Source: Streptomyces sp. F001 (GTDB lineage: Bacteria > Actinomycetota > Actinomycetes > Streptomycetales > Streptomycetaceae). From it: 64,000 nt of DNA. The notes beneath the pieces were generated by a model, which was not told the origin of the DNA, ran no database searches, and worked only from the letters and a program-made list of their open reading frames with translations. The first letter of the stretch is position 1, and each line of letters starts with the position of its first letter. The stretch lies in assembly GCF_004187715.1 (NCBI RefSeq), contig NZ_QZWF01000014.1:1-64000 (forward strand), in the 5' to 3' direction. The translations under genes were made by a program, and so were the position numbers. This document shows, one piece after another, positions 53,711 to 63,791 of the stretch.

Positions 53711-54487
53711 TCAGCTCAGCAGTCCTGTGCGCATCGGTTCGGCGTCGTGCGCCGCGTGCGGGTGGACGTGGTCGTGGCCGGGCAGCGCGTGCTGGCCGAC
53801 CGCCTTCGGGGGTGGTCCGTCGTGCAGGACGCAGCCGTCGCGCAGGACGACCGCCCGTTGGATCAGGGGCTCCAGGGGACCGAGTTCATGCATGACCACC
53901 AGGACCGTCGTACCGCCCGCGACCTGCTCCCGCAGCGTCCGCGCGAGCACCTCCTGGCTGTCCAGGTCGACGCCGGCCATCGGCTCGTCCATGATCAGCA
54001 GCTCGGGTTCGGAGGCGAGGGCGCGGGCGATCAGGACGCGCTGGTGCTGGCCGCCGGAGAGGGCGCCCACGGAGTCCTTCGCCCGGTCCGCCATGCCGAC
54101 CAGCTCCAGGGCGCGGTGTACGGCCGCGTGGTCCGCCTTGCGCAGCACACCGAAGCGGGCCCGGGACAGCCGCCCGGAGGACACCACCTCCGTCACCGTG
54201 GCGGGCACGCCGCCCGCGGCCGTGGTGCGCTGCGGGACGTAGCCCACCCGCGCCCAGTCGCGGAACCGGCGCCGCGGGGTGCCGAACAGCTCGATCTCGC
54301 CCGCGCTGACCGGGACCTGTCCGATGAGGCTGCGTACCGCCGTCGACTTGCCGGAGCCGTTCGCGCCGAGCAGCGCGACGACCTCACCGTGGCGCACGGT
54401 GAGGTCGATGCCGCGCAGGACGGGGCGCGAACCGAGGTCGGCGCGTATGCCGCGCATCGATATGACGGGCTCTCCCGTGGCGCCCAT
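53711..54487 (-). CDS. znuC: zinc ABC transporter ATPase ZnuC
   Basis: 258 aa ATPase. Walker A GANGSGKS, Q-loop YVPQRTTAAGG, signature LSGGQHQRVLIARAL, Walker B LLIMDEPMAGVD, and a His-rich C-terminus (HALPGHDHVHPHAAHD). ATG 54487 follows GGAGG by 5 bases; GTG 54508, overlapping znuA, is less likely. Confidence 0.94.
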   Translation of the reverse strand: MGATGEPVISMRGIRADLGSRPVLRGIDLTVRHGEVVALLGANGSGKSTAVRSLIGQVPVSAGEIELFGTPRRRFRDWARVGYVPQRTTAAGGVPATVTEVVSSGRLSRARFGVLRKADHAAVHRALELVGMADRAKDSVGALSGGQHQRVLIARALASEPELLIMDEPMAGVDLDSQEVLARTLREQVAGGTTVLVVMHELGPLEPLIQRAVVLRDGCVLHDGPPPKAVGQHALPGHDHVHPHAAHDAEPMRTGLLS

Positions 54488-54504
54488 GGCGTCCTCCGTA
54501 ACGA

Positions 54505-55476
54505 TCACTTGGTGCCCAGGGCCTTCTGCAGCGACTGGAGGTTGGCTTCCATGACCTGGAAGTAGTCGTCGCCCTTGGACTTGTCGGTGATGCCCTCGAG
54601 CGGGTCGAGGACGTCCGTCCTGAGGCCCGCGTCCTGGGCGAGGGTCTTCGCGGTCTTGTCGCTGACCAGTGTCTCGTAGAAGACCGTGGTCACGCCGTCG
54701 GCCTTGGCCTCCTCCTGGAGCTCCTTGATCCGGGCCGGGCTGGGCTCGCTCTCCGGGTCGAGGCCGGAGATGGCCTCCTGGGTCAGGCCGTAGCGCTCGG
54801 CGAGGTAGCCGAAGGCCGCGTGGTTGGTGAAGAAGACCTTCGTCTGGCTGTTCTTCAGGCCGTCCGCGAACTCGGTGTCGAGGGCGTCCAGCTTCTTGAC
54901 CAGGTCCTCGGTGTTCTTCCGGTAGTCCGCGGCGTTGTCCGGGTCGGCCTTCTCGAAGGCCGTGCCGACGCCTTCGGCGATCTCGGCGTACTTCACCGGG
55001 TCCAGCCAGACGTGCGGGTCGAGGGCGTGCTCCTCCTCTTCGGAGTGCTCCTCCTCGGCGTGGCCTTCCTCACCCTCGTGGCTGTGCTCGACGTCGCCGT
55101 GGTCCTCGAGCTCGGTCAGCGTGGCCGCGTCGATCTTGGTCTTGACGCCGGACTGGTCGACGGCCTCGTCGACGGCCGGCTGCAGGGTCTTGAGATAGAG
55201 CACCGCGTCCGTCTCGCCGAGCTCGGCGGTCTGCTTGGTGCTGAGCTCCAGGTCGTGGGGCTCCTGGCCGGGCTCGGTGAGGGTGGTGACGTTCACATGG
55301 TCCCCGCCGATCTGCTCGGCGAGGAACTGCATCGGGTAGAACGAGGCGACGACGTCGAACTTGTCCGAGTTGCCCGCCGCGGAGCTGTCGTCGGAGCATG
55401 CGGAGAGGGTTCCGAGGCCGAGCGCGGTGGCCGCCGCTATCGCGATCCCGGATATGTGAGGTCGTCGTACGTTCAT
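54505..55476 (-). CDS. znuA: zinc-binding lipoprotein ZnuA
   Basis: 323 aa cluster-9 metal-binding lipoprotein. Lipobox LSAC after a short signal, FYPMQFLAEQIGGDHVNVTTL, and a His/Glu-rich zinc loop (residues about 130-155: DHGDVEHSHEGEEGHAEEEH). LDPHVWLDP carries one zinc His. ATG 55476 coincides with the expected start of a leaderless mRNA and lies next to two Zur-like boxes. Confidence 0.94.
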   Translation of the reverse strand: MNVRRPHISGIAIAAATALGLGTLSACSDDSSAAGNSDKFDVVASFYPMQFLAEQIGGDHVNVTTLTEPGQEPHDLELSTKQTAELGETDAVLYLKTLQPAVDEAVDQSGVKTKIDAATLTELEDHGDVEHSHEGEEGHAEEEHSEEEEHALDPHVWLDPVKYAEIAEGVGTAFEKADPDNAADYRKNTEDLVKKLDALDTEFADGLKNSQTKVFFTNHAAFGYLAERYGLTQEAISGLDPESEPSPARIKELQEEAKADGVTTVFYETLVSDKTAKTLAQDAGLRTDVLDPLEGITDKSKGDDYFQVMEANLQSLQKALGTK

Positions 55477-55490
55477 GACAGTCATTTTCA
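55476..55490. promoter_or_regulatory. Zur box candidate 1
   Basis: TGACAGT-C-ATTTTCA fits the Streptomyces Zur 7-1-7 palindrome (consensus near TGAAAATGATTTTCA). It overlaps the predicted -10 region and the znuA start codon. Confidence 0.6.
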
Positions 55491-55497
55491 CCGAATA

Positions 55498-55512
55498 TGG
55501 AAACGATTGTCA
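55498..55512. promoter_or_regulatory. Zur box candidate 2
   Basis: TGGAAAC-G-ATTGTCA, a 7-1-7 Zur-like palindrome overlapping TTGACA (minus strand, 55513-55508), the probable -35 box of znuA. Binding here would block RNA polymerase. Confidence 0.7.
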
Positions 55513-55670
55513 ACAAGCGCCTGGTGAGGCCCGGGTAAGCCCCTGGTAAGGGGTGAGGTGCGCCCGGAGGCCGGACCGATTTGATTGAGGGGGAGCCCCC
55601 GCCGGTAACCTGAAGCATTCGCTCTGAAGCATCTCGCTTCGTCGCCCGTCGTCGTAATGAAGAGAGCACC

Positions 55671-57053
<1,383 letters not shown>

Positions 57054-57075
57054 GGCCCGAGGGCGCTGACTGATA

Positions 57076-57123
57076 CCCCGATTCCGTTACGGACGTAACA
57101 GACGTAACGGAATCGGGGTTTTT
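57076..57123 (+). terminator. glyS rho-independent terminator
   Basis: CCCCGATTCCGTTACG (57076-57091) and CGTAACGGAATCGGGG (57103-57118) form a perfect 16-bp stem with an 11-base loop, followed by TTTTT. The best intrinsic terminator in the window. Confidence 0.93.
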
Positions 57124-57212
57124 GCCGTCCGTGAGGCGGTCTGCTCCGAAGGAGAGGGCATGTGCGGCCCGCATCGGGCGGGCCGCGGCGACGAACCTCT
57201 CACGGGGGCATC

Positions 57213-58133
57213 ATGCGCAAGCAAACAGTGATCGGGGCGGCCGTACTGGCGCTGGCGGTCGGGTCGGTCGGCTATGTGGCGGCGAGCGACGGGGGACAGG
57301 GCGGCGACTCCGTCGCCGGTATCGAGGCGAAGGGCGGCGTCGGTGCCGGGCTGCCGCAGGCGTCCGGGGACCGGCTCGTCGCCGTCGGGCTGACCGGTGA
57401 CCAGCGGCTCGTCCGCTTCCGTGTCGACCGGCCCGGCGTCGTCCTCCCGCTCGGCAAGGTGAGCGGCCTCAAGGGCGACACCAGGCTCGTCGGCATCGAC
57501 TACCGGGTGCAGAACAACAAGCTGTACGGCGTCGGCGACCAGGGCGGCGTCTACACGATCCGTGAGATCGGCGCCAGGGCCACCAAGGTCTCGCAGCTGA
57601 GCGTCGCCCTCCAGGGCCGTTCCTACGGCGTCGACTTCAACCCGGCCGCCAACCGGCTGCGCGTCATCAGCGACACCGGCCAGAACCTCCGCCACAACAT
57701 CGACGACCCGGCGGGCGCCCCGGCCGCGGGCACGACAGCCGTCGACGGCACCCTCACCAACCCGCCGGTGCCGCCCGCGACGACGGGCGCGACGGCGACG
57801 GGCGTGACCGGGGCGGCGTACACGAACAACGACCTCGACGCGACGACGGCCACGACCCTCTTCGACCTCGACACGGCCCAGGACCAGGTCTCCGTCCAGT
57901 CCCCGGCCAACGCCGGCAACCTGGCCCCGACCGGAAAGACGGGCACGGACCTGCCTCCCGACTCGGGCTTCGACATCTACAGCTCGCCGAACAGCGGCAC
58001 CACCACCGGCTACGTGGTGACCGGTTCACGCACCCTCCGGGTCAACCTGCTGACCGGAAAGGCGACGGTGACCGGCGGCTTCCCGAAGGGGCGGCAGGTG
58101 GTGGACCTGGCGATACCGCTGCGGCAGGGCTGA
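57213..58133 (+). CDS. secreted DUF4394 domain protein
   Basis: 306 aa. Signal peptide (MRKQTVIGAAVLALAVGSVGYVAA), then a DUF4394 beta-propeller-like domain: DTRLVGIDYRVQNNKLYGVGDQGGVYTI, SYGVDFNPAANRLRVISDTGQNLRHNID, AAYTNNDLDATTATTLFDLDT. Function unknown; relatives are exported. ATG 57213 with CACGGGGG upstream as a weak site. Confidence 0.85.
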   Translation: MRKQTVIGAAVLALAVGSVGYVAASDGGQGGDSVAGIEAKGGVGAGLPQASGDRLVAVGLTGDQRLVRFRVDRPGVVLPLGKVSGLKGDTRLVGIDYRVQNNKLYGVGDQGGVYTIREIGARATKVSQLSVALQGRSYGVDFNPAANRLRVISDTGQNLRHNIDDPAGAPAAGTTAVDGTLTNPPVPPATTGATATGVTGAAYTNNDLDATTATTLFDLDTAQDQVSVQSPANAGNLAPTGKTGTDLPPDSGFDIYSSPNSGTTTGYVVTGSRTLRVNLLTGKATVTGGFPKGRQVVDLAIPLRQG

Positions 58134-58200
58134 GGGGTCCGGCAACAGGGCCCGCGATCGGCCCTGTAGGGGTATACGGCGGCCACGGCAGGGTGGCGGC

Positions 58201-58338
58201 ATGAGTGTCGTCTCTCTCCTGACCACCCTCGTCGTGGTCGCCACCGCCGGTACCGGCGGCCCGCTGGAACGTCTGTGGCGGCGGTGGCGTTGCGGGTGGA
58301 CCAGGAGCGGGCCCAGGCTCATGATCGAAGAGGTGTAG
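58201..58338 (+). CDS. possible small membrane peptide
   Basis: 45 codons from ATG 58201: MSVVSLLTTLVVVATAGTGG, then a Trp/Arg-rich stretch ending MIEEV. One hydrophobic helix followed by a basic segment. No clear ribosome binding site or family. It may be a fragment or a chance frame. Confidence 0.25.
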   Translation: MSVVSLLTTLVVVATAGTGGPLERLWRRWRCGWTRSGPRLMIEEV

Positions 58339-58370
58339 TTGCGCTTCAGTTGTCCGTGAGAGCCTGCAGC

Positions 58371-59021
58371 ATGGCCATCATCCACCACACCACCCTCAAG
58401 CCGACCAAGCTGGAACTGCTCACCTCCTGGCTGCCCTCCCGCCCGTGGTACGGCGGTGCCGGTGAACCCCGCCTCGCCAAGGCCGGCGGCTTCCGGCTGG
58501 ACGACCCGGAGGGCGAGGTCGGAATCGAGTTCATGGTGACCACCGATGCCGCGGGTCCCGAGCCGGTCAGCTATCTGGTGCCGCTGACCTATCGAGGCGC
58601 CCCTCTCGACGGCGCGGAGCACGCCCTCGTCGGGACCATGGAGCACGGGGTGCTCGGCCGTCGCTGGGCCTACGACGGCTGCCACGACCCGGTGCTGGTC
58701 GCCCAGTTGTGGGCCCTGATCGAGGGGAGGGCCGAGGCCCAGGCGCAGAACGTCACCGCAACCGTCGACCAGGAGGTCACCCGCTCCTACGCCGGGCCGG
58801 GCCGCACGACGAAGGAGGTCACGGCTCCTGTCGCCGACGACTCGGACGGCACCCGGCTGACCGCGCCGGACGGCACGACCCTCCGGCTGCACCGGGTCCT
58901 GCGGCCCGGCCCGGAGGGTGCGTCGCTCCTCCCCGAGGGGGCCGCCGGTCATGTCGGCGGTGCCTGGCAACTGCCGGACGGCACCCGCGTCCACGGGTTG
59001 TTCGCCGACGCTCGTCGCTAG
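58371..59021 (+). CDS. maltokinase N-terminal-cap-like domain protein
   Basis: 216 aa protein related to the N-terminal cap domain of maltokinases: AIIHHTTLKPTKLELLTSWLPSRPWY, FMVTTDAAGPEPVSYLVPLTYRGAPL, HGVLGRRWAYDGCHDPVLVAQLWALI. The kinase domain itself is absent, so no catalysis is predicted. Stand-alone copies are common in actinomycetes. Confidence 0.8.
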   Translation: MAIIHHTTLKPTKLELLTSWLPSRPWYGGAGEPRLAKAGGFRLDDPEGEVGIEFMVTTDAAGPEPVSYLVPLTYRGAPLDGAEHALVGTMEHGVLGRRWAYDGCHDPVLVAQLWALIEGRAEAQAQNVTATVDQEVTRSYAGPGRTTKEVTAPVADDSDGTRLTAPDGTTLRLHRVLRPGPEGASLLPEGAAGHVGGAWQLPDGTRVHGLFADARR

Positions 59022-59034
59022 GCTCCGTCGGGGA

Positions 59035-60081
59035 TCAACGGCCCTGCAACGCCTTCACGTTGTCGCCGAAGGTCCAGTTCCTCGAGCCGTCCCAGTTGAT
59101 CGACCAGGTCATCAGGCCCTTGAGCGAGGTGCCGTAATGCCGCCACGCCTGGGCGACGAGGGACGGTGACATGTAGCCGCCGCCCGCGCCCGACTGCGCG
59201 GGCAGGCCCGGCACCTGCTTGTCGTACGGCACCTTGATCGTCGTACCCTGCACGACCAGGCCCTTGTTGAGGCAGTCGGTCTGGGCGACGAAGCCCTCTA
59301 CGGTGCCGGCGGAGTAGGAGTCACCGGAGCAGCCGTACATGCTGCCGTTGTAGTACTGCATGTTCAGCCACCACAGACGGCCGTTGTCGGCGTACTTCTT
59401 GATGATCGGCAGGTAGGCGCCCCAGATCGAGCCGTAGACGACGCTGCCGCCGGTGACGTAGGCCGTCTCCGGGGCCATCGTCAGGCCGAAGCTGGGCGGC
59501 ATCTGGGCGAGGATCCCGTCGATGATGCGGATCAGGTTGGCCTGGGACGTGGACAGTTGGCCGATGTTGCCGCTGCCGGTCAGGCCCGTCTCGATGTCTA
59601 TGTCGATGCCGTCGAAGTTGTACTTCTTCAGGATCGGGACGATCGTCGCGATGAATTTGTCCGCCACGGCGGTGGAGTTGAGGTCGATGCCGGCCGTCGC
59701 ACCGCCGATCGAGAGCAGGATCGTCTGGCCGGACGCCTTCGCCGCGCACATCTCGGCGGGGGTGGCCACCTTCACGCCCGTGTCCATGCCGTCCTCCCAC
59801 AGGGCCGTCCCATCGGAGCGGATGACGGGGAACGCCGCGTTGATGACGTTGTAGCCGTGGGCGGGGATACGGGAGTCGGTGATCGGGGTCCAGCCGAAGG
59901 GCGGGTGGACCCCGCCCGCGGCGCCGTCCCAGTTCTCCCAGTAGCCCTGGAGGACCTTGCCGGACGGCTTCGGCTTGACCGCGCAGGTGTCGGCCGCCGA
60001 GGCGGTGGTGGCGACGGGGAGCTGGGTGAGGCAGGCGGTCGCCAGCGCGGTGGCGAGCAGGCGCAGGGCTCGGCGGAGCAT
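59035..60081 (-). CDS. secreted GH18 chitinase
   Basis: 348 aa chitinase. Signal peptide LRRALRLLATALATACLTQLPVATTASA, then a single GH18 barrel: LLSIGGATAG, catalytic DGIDIDIE (D157, D160, D162, E164), MAPETAYV, LMTWSINWDGS. No chitin-binding module, so a compact catalytic enzyme. Two DasR-like boxes sit upstream, as in other Streptomyces chitinase promoters. Confidence 0.95.
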   Translation of the reverse strand: MLRRALRLLATALATACLTQLPVATTASAADTCAVKPKPSGKVLQGYWENWDGAAGGVHPPFGWTPITDSRIPAHGYNVINAAFPVIRSDGTALWEDGMDTGVKVATPAEMCAAKASGQTILLSIGGATAGIDLNSTAVADKFIATIVPILKKYNFDGIDIDIETGLTGSGNIGQLSTSQANLIRIIDGILAQMPPSFGLTMAPETAYVTGGSVVYGSIWGAYLPIIKKYADNGRLWWLNMQYYNGSMYGCSGDSYSAGTVEGFVAQTDCLNKGLVVQGTTIKVPYDKQVPGLPAQSGAGGGYMSPSLVAQAWRHYGTSLKGLMTWSINWDGSRNWTFGDNVKALQGR

Positions 60082-60135
60082 ACGGGCCTCCCGGTGGGGG
60101 TGCGGTGAGGTGTCGTAGACATGACAGCGTGCTCG

Positions 60136-60147
60136 TGGTCCAGACCT
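60136..60147. promoter_or_regulatory. DasR-like dre / chitinase box 1
   Basis: TGGTCCAGACCT resembles the dre core TGGTCTAGACCA and the 12-base repeats in Streptomyces chitinase promoters. It lies 55 bases upstream of the chitinase start. Confidence 0.65.
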
Positions 60148-60156
60148 CTCGTCAAT

Positions 60157-60168
60157 AGGTCTGGACCA
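60157..60168. promoter_or_regulatory. DasR-like dre / chitinase box 2
   Basis: AGGTCTGGACCA, the reverse complement of TGGTCCAGACCT. With box 1 it flanks TTGACG on the minus strand (60155-60150), a probable -35 box for the chitinase gene. Confidence 0.65.
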
Positions 60169-60200
60169 TATGGGTCAAGCATGGAATGACAGATGACGGA

Positions 60201-60222
60201 TGACAGATATTGAAATCTGTCA
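60201..60222. promoter_or_regulatory. palindromic operator upstream of aldo/keto reductase
   Basis: TGACAGAT-ATTGAA-ATCTGTCA, perfect 8-bp arms; a further direct copy TGACAGA lies at 60187-60193. AT-rich relative to the surroundings. A likely target of the TetR regulator encoded downstream. Confidence 0.65.
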
Positions 60223-60251
60223 CCTGTTAGGGCAAGGTGGAGGGCATGACG

Positions 60252-61253
60252 ATGCAAACCCGCCCCCTCGGAACCACCGGCCCCCAGGTCTCCGCCCTCG
60301 GCCTCGGCTGCATGGGCATGTCCGCGCTGTACGGCGACGCGGACCGGGCCGAATCGATCGCCACCGTTCACGCCGCCCTGGAGGCCGGCGTGACCCTGCT
60401 CGACACCGGCGACTTCTACGGCATGGGCCACAACGAGATGCTGATCGGCGAGGCCCTGCGCGCGGCGCCCGCCGGCCTGCGTGAACAGGCCCAGGTCAGC
60501 GTGAAGTTCGGCGCGCTGCGCGGCCCGGACGGCGGCTGGGCCGGATACGACGGCCGCCCGGCCGCGGTGAAGAACTTCGCCGCCTACTCCCTCCAGCGCC
60601 TCGGCGTCGACCACATCGACGTCTACCGGATCGCGCGGCTCGACCCCGGCGTACCGATCGAGGAGACGGTCGGCGCGATCTCGGAACTGATCGAGAAGGG
60701 GTACGTCCGGCATGTGGGCCTCAGTGAGGTCGGCGCCGAGACGATCCGCCGGGCCGCCGCCACCGCGCCGGTCGCCGACCTGCAGATCGAGTACTCCCTG
60801 ATCTCCCGCGGCATCGAGGAGGAGGTCCTGCCGACCACCCGTGAGCTGGGCATCTCCATCACGGCGTACGGCGTCCTGTCCCGTGGCCTGATCTCCGGCC
60901 ACTTCACCCGTGACCGGCAGCTCGCCGCGAACGACTTCCGGGCGATGTCGCCCCGCTTCCAGGGCGAGAACCTCCAGCACAACCTGAACCTGGTCGAGGC
61001 GCTGCGGAAGATCGCCGAACGCAAGGGTGTCTCCGTCGCCCAGATCGCCATCGCCTGGGTGCTCTCCCGTGGCGAGGACATCGTGCCGCTCGTCGGCGCC
61101 CGCACCCGGGAGCGGCTCACCGAGTCGCTGGGCGCGCTGGACGTCACGCTGGACGAGGCCGACCTGACGGCGATCGAGGAGGCGGTGCCGGCGGACGCGG
61201 TGGCGGGTGACCGCTACCCGGCCCCGCAGATGGCCCATCTGGGGAGCAAGTAG
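60252..61253 (+). CDS. aldo/keto reductase
   Basis: 333 aa NADPH-type aldo/keto reductase. RPLGTTGPQVSALGLGCMGMS, LLDTGDFYGMGHNE (catalytic Asp and Tyr), VSVKFG (catalytic Lys), RHVGLSEVGAETIRRA, and cofactor-site VPLVGARTRERLTESLGAL. The usual catalytic His position reads VYRIARLDP, as in one actinobacterial subgroup. ATG 60252 is 7 bases after GGAGGG; ATG 60246 is too close. Followed by a TetR gene on the same strand. Confidence 0.92.
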   Translation: MQTRPLGTTGPQVSALGLGCMGMSALYGDADRAESIATVHAALEAGVTLLDTGDFYGMGHNEMLIGEALRAAPAGLREQAQVSVKFGALRGPDGGWAGYDGRPAAVKNFAAYSLQRLGVDHIDVYRIARLDPGVPIEETVGAISELIEKGYVRHVGLSEVGAETIRRAAATAPVADLQIEYSLISRGIEEEVLPTTRELGISITAYGVLSRGLISGHFTRDRQLAANDFRAMSPRFQGENLQHNLNLVEALRKIAERKGVSVAQIAIAWVLSRGEDIVPLVGARTRERLTESLGALDVTLDEADLTAIEEAVPADAVAGDRYPAPQMAHLGSK

Positions 61254-61294
61254 TGATTCCGGCGGCGGATCCCGTGCCGGGTACGGTCTAGGGC

Positions 61295-61888
61295 ATGTCA
61301 CCGACGTCCCAGACCCTGACCGCCGAGCGCATCCTCGAAGCCACCGAGGAGGTGCTGCGCCGCCACGGCCCGGCCAAGGCCACCGTGGTCGACGTGGCCC
61401 GCGCGCTCGGCGTCAGCCACGGCAGCGTCTACCGGCACTTCCGCACGAAGGCGGCGCTGCGGGAGGCGGTGACGAAGAGGTGGCTGGACCGGACGACTCA
61501 GGTGCTGGCGGCGATCGTCGCCGCCCCCGGCCTGGACCCGGAGACCCGGGTGCGCGAATGGCTCGCGGCACTCTTCGCCGCCAAGCGCCGCAAGGCGTTC
61601 GACGACCCGGAGCTCTTCGCCACGTACTCGGTGCTGACCACCGAGACCGCCGAAACGGTCGTCAGCGAGCACATCGCCGACCTCACCGGCCAGCTGACCG
61701 AGATCGTCCGCGTGGGTGTCGACACAGGCGCCTTCACCACCGACGATCCGGCCACCACGGCCGTCGCCCTCTTCCGCGCCACGGACCGCTTCCACGACCC
61801 GCACTACGCCAGGGAGTGGGAACTGCCAGGCGTGGAGGGGGAGTTCGAGGCGGTCGTGGAGCTGCTGATCCGGGGGCTACGCCGCTGA
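61295..61888 (+). CDS. TetR family transcriptional regulator
   Basis: 197 aa regulator. N-terminal helix-turn-helix AERILEATEEVLRRHGPAKATVVDVARALGVSHGSVYRHFRTKAALREAV; variable ligand-binding C-terminal domain. 41 bases after the aldo/keto reductase, so probably the repressor of that operon acting at the 60201-60222 palindrome. Confidence 0.93.
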   Translation: MSPTSQTLTAERILEATEEVLRRHGPAKATVVDVARALGVSHGSVYRHFRTKAALREAVTKRWLDRTTQVLAAIVAAPGLDPETRVREWLAALFAAKRRKAFDDPELFATYSVLTTETAETVVSEHIADLTGQLTEIVRVGVDTGAFTTDDPATTAVALFRATDRFHDPHYAREWELPGVEGEFEAVVELLIRGLRR

Positions 61889-62083
61889 CGGGTCCACCGT
61901 CGCCTGGTGGGCCTCGGCGAGGTGCTCCTCCGCCTTCAGCCAGGGCAGAAACTGCGCGCCCCGCCGCCAGCCGCAGGTCTCGCACCTGATCGTGCGCTGC
62001 ACGCCGGTGCGCTGGACCCGTACGACATGCTCGCGTCCGTGCTGATCCCAGCGGCTGACCTTGCTCGTGTCGATCTGCGGCAT
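61877..62083 (-). CDS. small putative zinc-finger protein
   Basis: 68 aa: MPQIDTSKVSRWDQHGREHVVRV, then RTIRCETCGWRRGAQFLPWLKAEEHLAEAH with a C-x2-C ... H-x4-H arrangement that could bind zinc. GGAGG (minus strand) precedes ATG 62083. Overlaps the TetR 3' end by 12 bases, convergent. No named family recognised. Confidence 0.6.
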   Translation of the reverse strand: MPQIDTSKVSRWDQHGREHVVRVQRTGVQRTIRCETCGWRRGAQFLPWLKAEEHLAEAHQATVDPSAA

Positions 62084-62228
62084 GACGCCTCCAGCGTCCC
62101 CGTCCGGCTGTCTCTTCGGGCAGCAAGGAGTGTGCAGCAGGATCAACATCAACAGGGGTCACTTCACGGCGAGTTGTCCAACCTGTGGCCGAGAGCCGCA
62201 TGCCATGGCGCCGGCGAGGTGGCCGGCC

Positions 62229-62299
62229 TGGGGGCGCGGGGCCGTGACATGGTGCGGCTCCGCCGCGTGGGCGCGACCAGGCCACAGCCACCCCGCAGC
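62229..62299. repeat. Streptomyces interspersed repeat (type B, long form)
   Basis: GGGGCGCGGGGCCGTGACAT, TGCGGCTCCGCCGCGTGGGC, GCGACCAGGCCACAGCCACC, CCGCAG. Same element as 29232-29290 in opposite orientation. It abuts the stop codon of the MFS gene. The remaining gap to 62083 (about 145 bases) shows no gene. Confidence 0.6.
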
Positions 62300-63761
62300 T
62301 AGGAACGATCCCCGCCCCCACCACCTGCCGCACCTCCTCCGACTCCAGCCGCTCGGCAGTCCGCTCAGCCGTCCCCGAGCCCACCGCCCTGGACACCGCA
62401 CCGAACACCAGGACGGCCAGCCCGCACCCCACGAGAATCCACCACCCCGGCCCGGCGGCCGACACGAACGCATCCCGATACGACGACGCCCCGATCCCCG
62501 AGACCAACACCGCCCCGACCACAGCGACCCCCAGGGTCTGCCCGAGCTGCCGACTGGTCGAGGCAACGGCCGCTGCAACACCCGCCTGCGCCCGCGGCAT
62601 CCCGGACACCGCCGTGTTGGTGATCGGCGCGTTCACGAACCCGAATCCGATGCCGAACAGCAGGTACCCGAGGAAGAGGGTGACGTTCGACGTCTCGCCC
62701 TCGAACGCCGCGAACAGCAGCGGACTCGCGGTCATCGCGACGCCCGCGATCAGCAACGGCAGCCGCGGCCCCACGCTCGCCAGCAGCCGCCCGGCCAACG
62801 GGGCGCACACCAGCGTCGGCGCGGCCATCGGCAGCATCCACAGTCCGGCGTGCAGGGCGTCCAGGCCGCGCACATGCTGCAGATACAGCGTCGACAGGAA
62901 CAGGAACCCGCCCAGCGACGCGAACGCACTGATGGCGATCACTGTGGCCCCGCTGAAGGGCGCCGACCGGAAGAAGCGCAGGTCGACCAGCGGCTCCGCG
63001 CGGCGTGGCTCGTACGAGAGCAGGCCGATCAGTGCGATGACCGCGACCGCCGCGAACGGCAGTACGGTCGCGAGCCCCGCGTTCGGCGCCTCGATGATCG
63101 CGTACGTCAGGGAGCCGAACAGCGCGATCACCAGCACCTGGCCGACCGGATCGGGCCGCCGGGCCTTCGGGGCGCGGGATTCGGGGACGTACCGCAACGT
63201 CAGCAGCAGCGCAGCGAGACCCACCGGCAGGTTGATCCAGAAGATCGCCCGCCAGTCCACCGCCTCCACCAGCAGTCCGCCCACCAGCGGTCCCGCCGCC
63301 ATCGAGATTCCGACGACCCCACCCCACGCCCCGATCGCGCGGGCGCGCTCGCGCGGGTCGGTGAAGGTGTTGGTGATGATCGACATGGCGACCGGGTTGA
63401 GCATGGAGCCGCCCACCGCCTGGACCATGCGGAAGATCACCAGTATGTCCAGGTTGGGCGCGACGGAGCACAGTGCCGAGCCGATCGTGAAGACGATCAG
63501 GCCCGCGATGAAGACCCGCTTGCGGCCGATCCGGTCGGCGGTGGAGCCCGCGAGCATCAGCAGCGAGGCGAGGACGAGCGTGTACGCGTCTATCGTCCAC
63601 TGCAGGCCCGAGGTGCTGGCGTGCAGGTCGTCCTGCATGGAGGGCAGGGCGACATTGAGCACCGTGTTGTCGAGGCTCACGATCAGCAGGCTCATACAGC
63701 AGATCGCGAGGACCAGCAGGCGGTGGCGTTGGCTGAGCTCGGGCTCGGGCATACGCCCCAT
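62299..63761 (-). CDS. MFS transporter, DHA2 (14-TMS) drug exporter family; C-terminal frameshift
   Basis: About 487 aa after correction. Typical DHA2 motifs: LLIVSLDNTVLNVALPSMQDDL, motif A GSTADRIGRKRVF, motif C GVVGISMAAGPLVGGLLVEAVDWRAIFWINLPVG; about 14 membrane segments. The frame as given reads through to 61734 over the repeat and antisense to two genes. Restoring one base in the five-C run 62315-62319 ends the protein QVVGGGDRS with TAG at 62301-62299. Only the last residues are affected. Diverges from dus with a palindrome between. Confidence 0.88.
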
Positions 63762-63791
63762 CGTACGCCGATTTCGATAGTGCGACTAACT

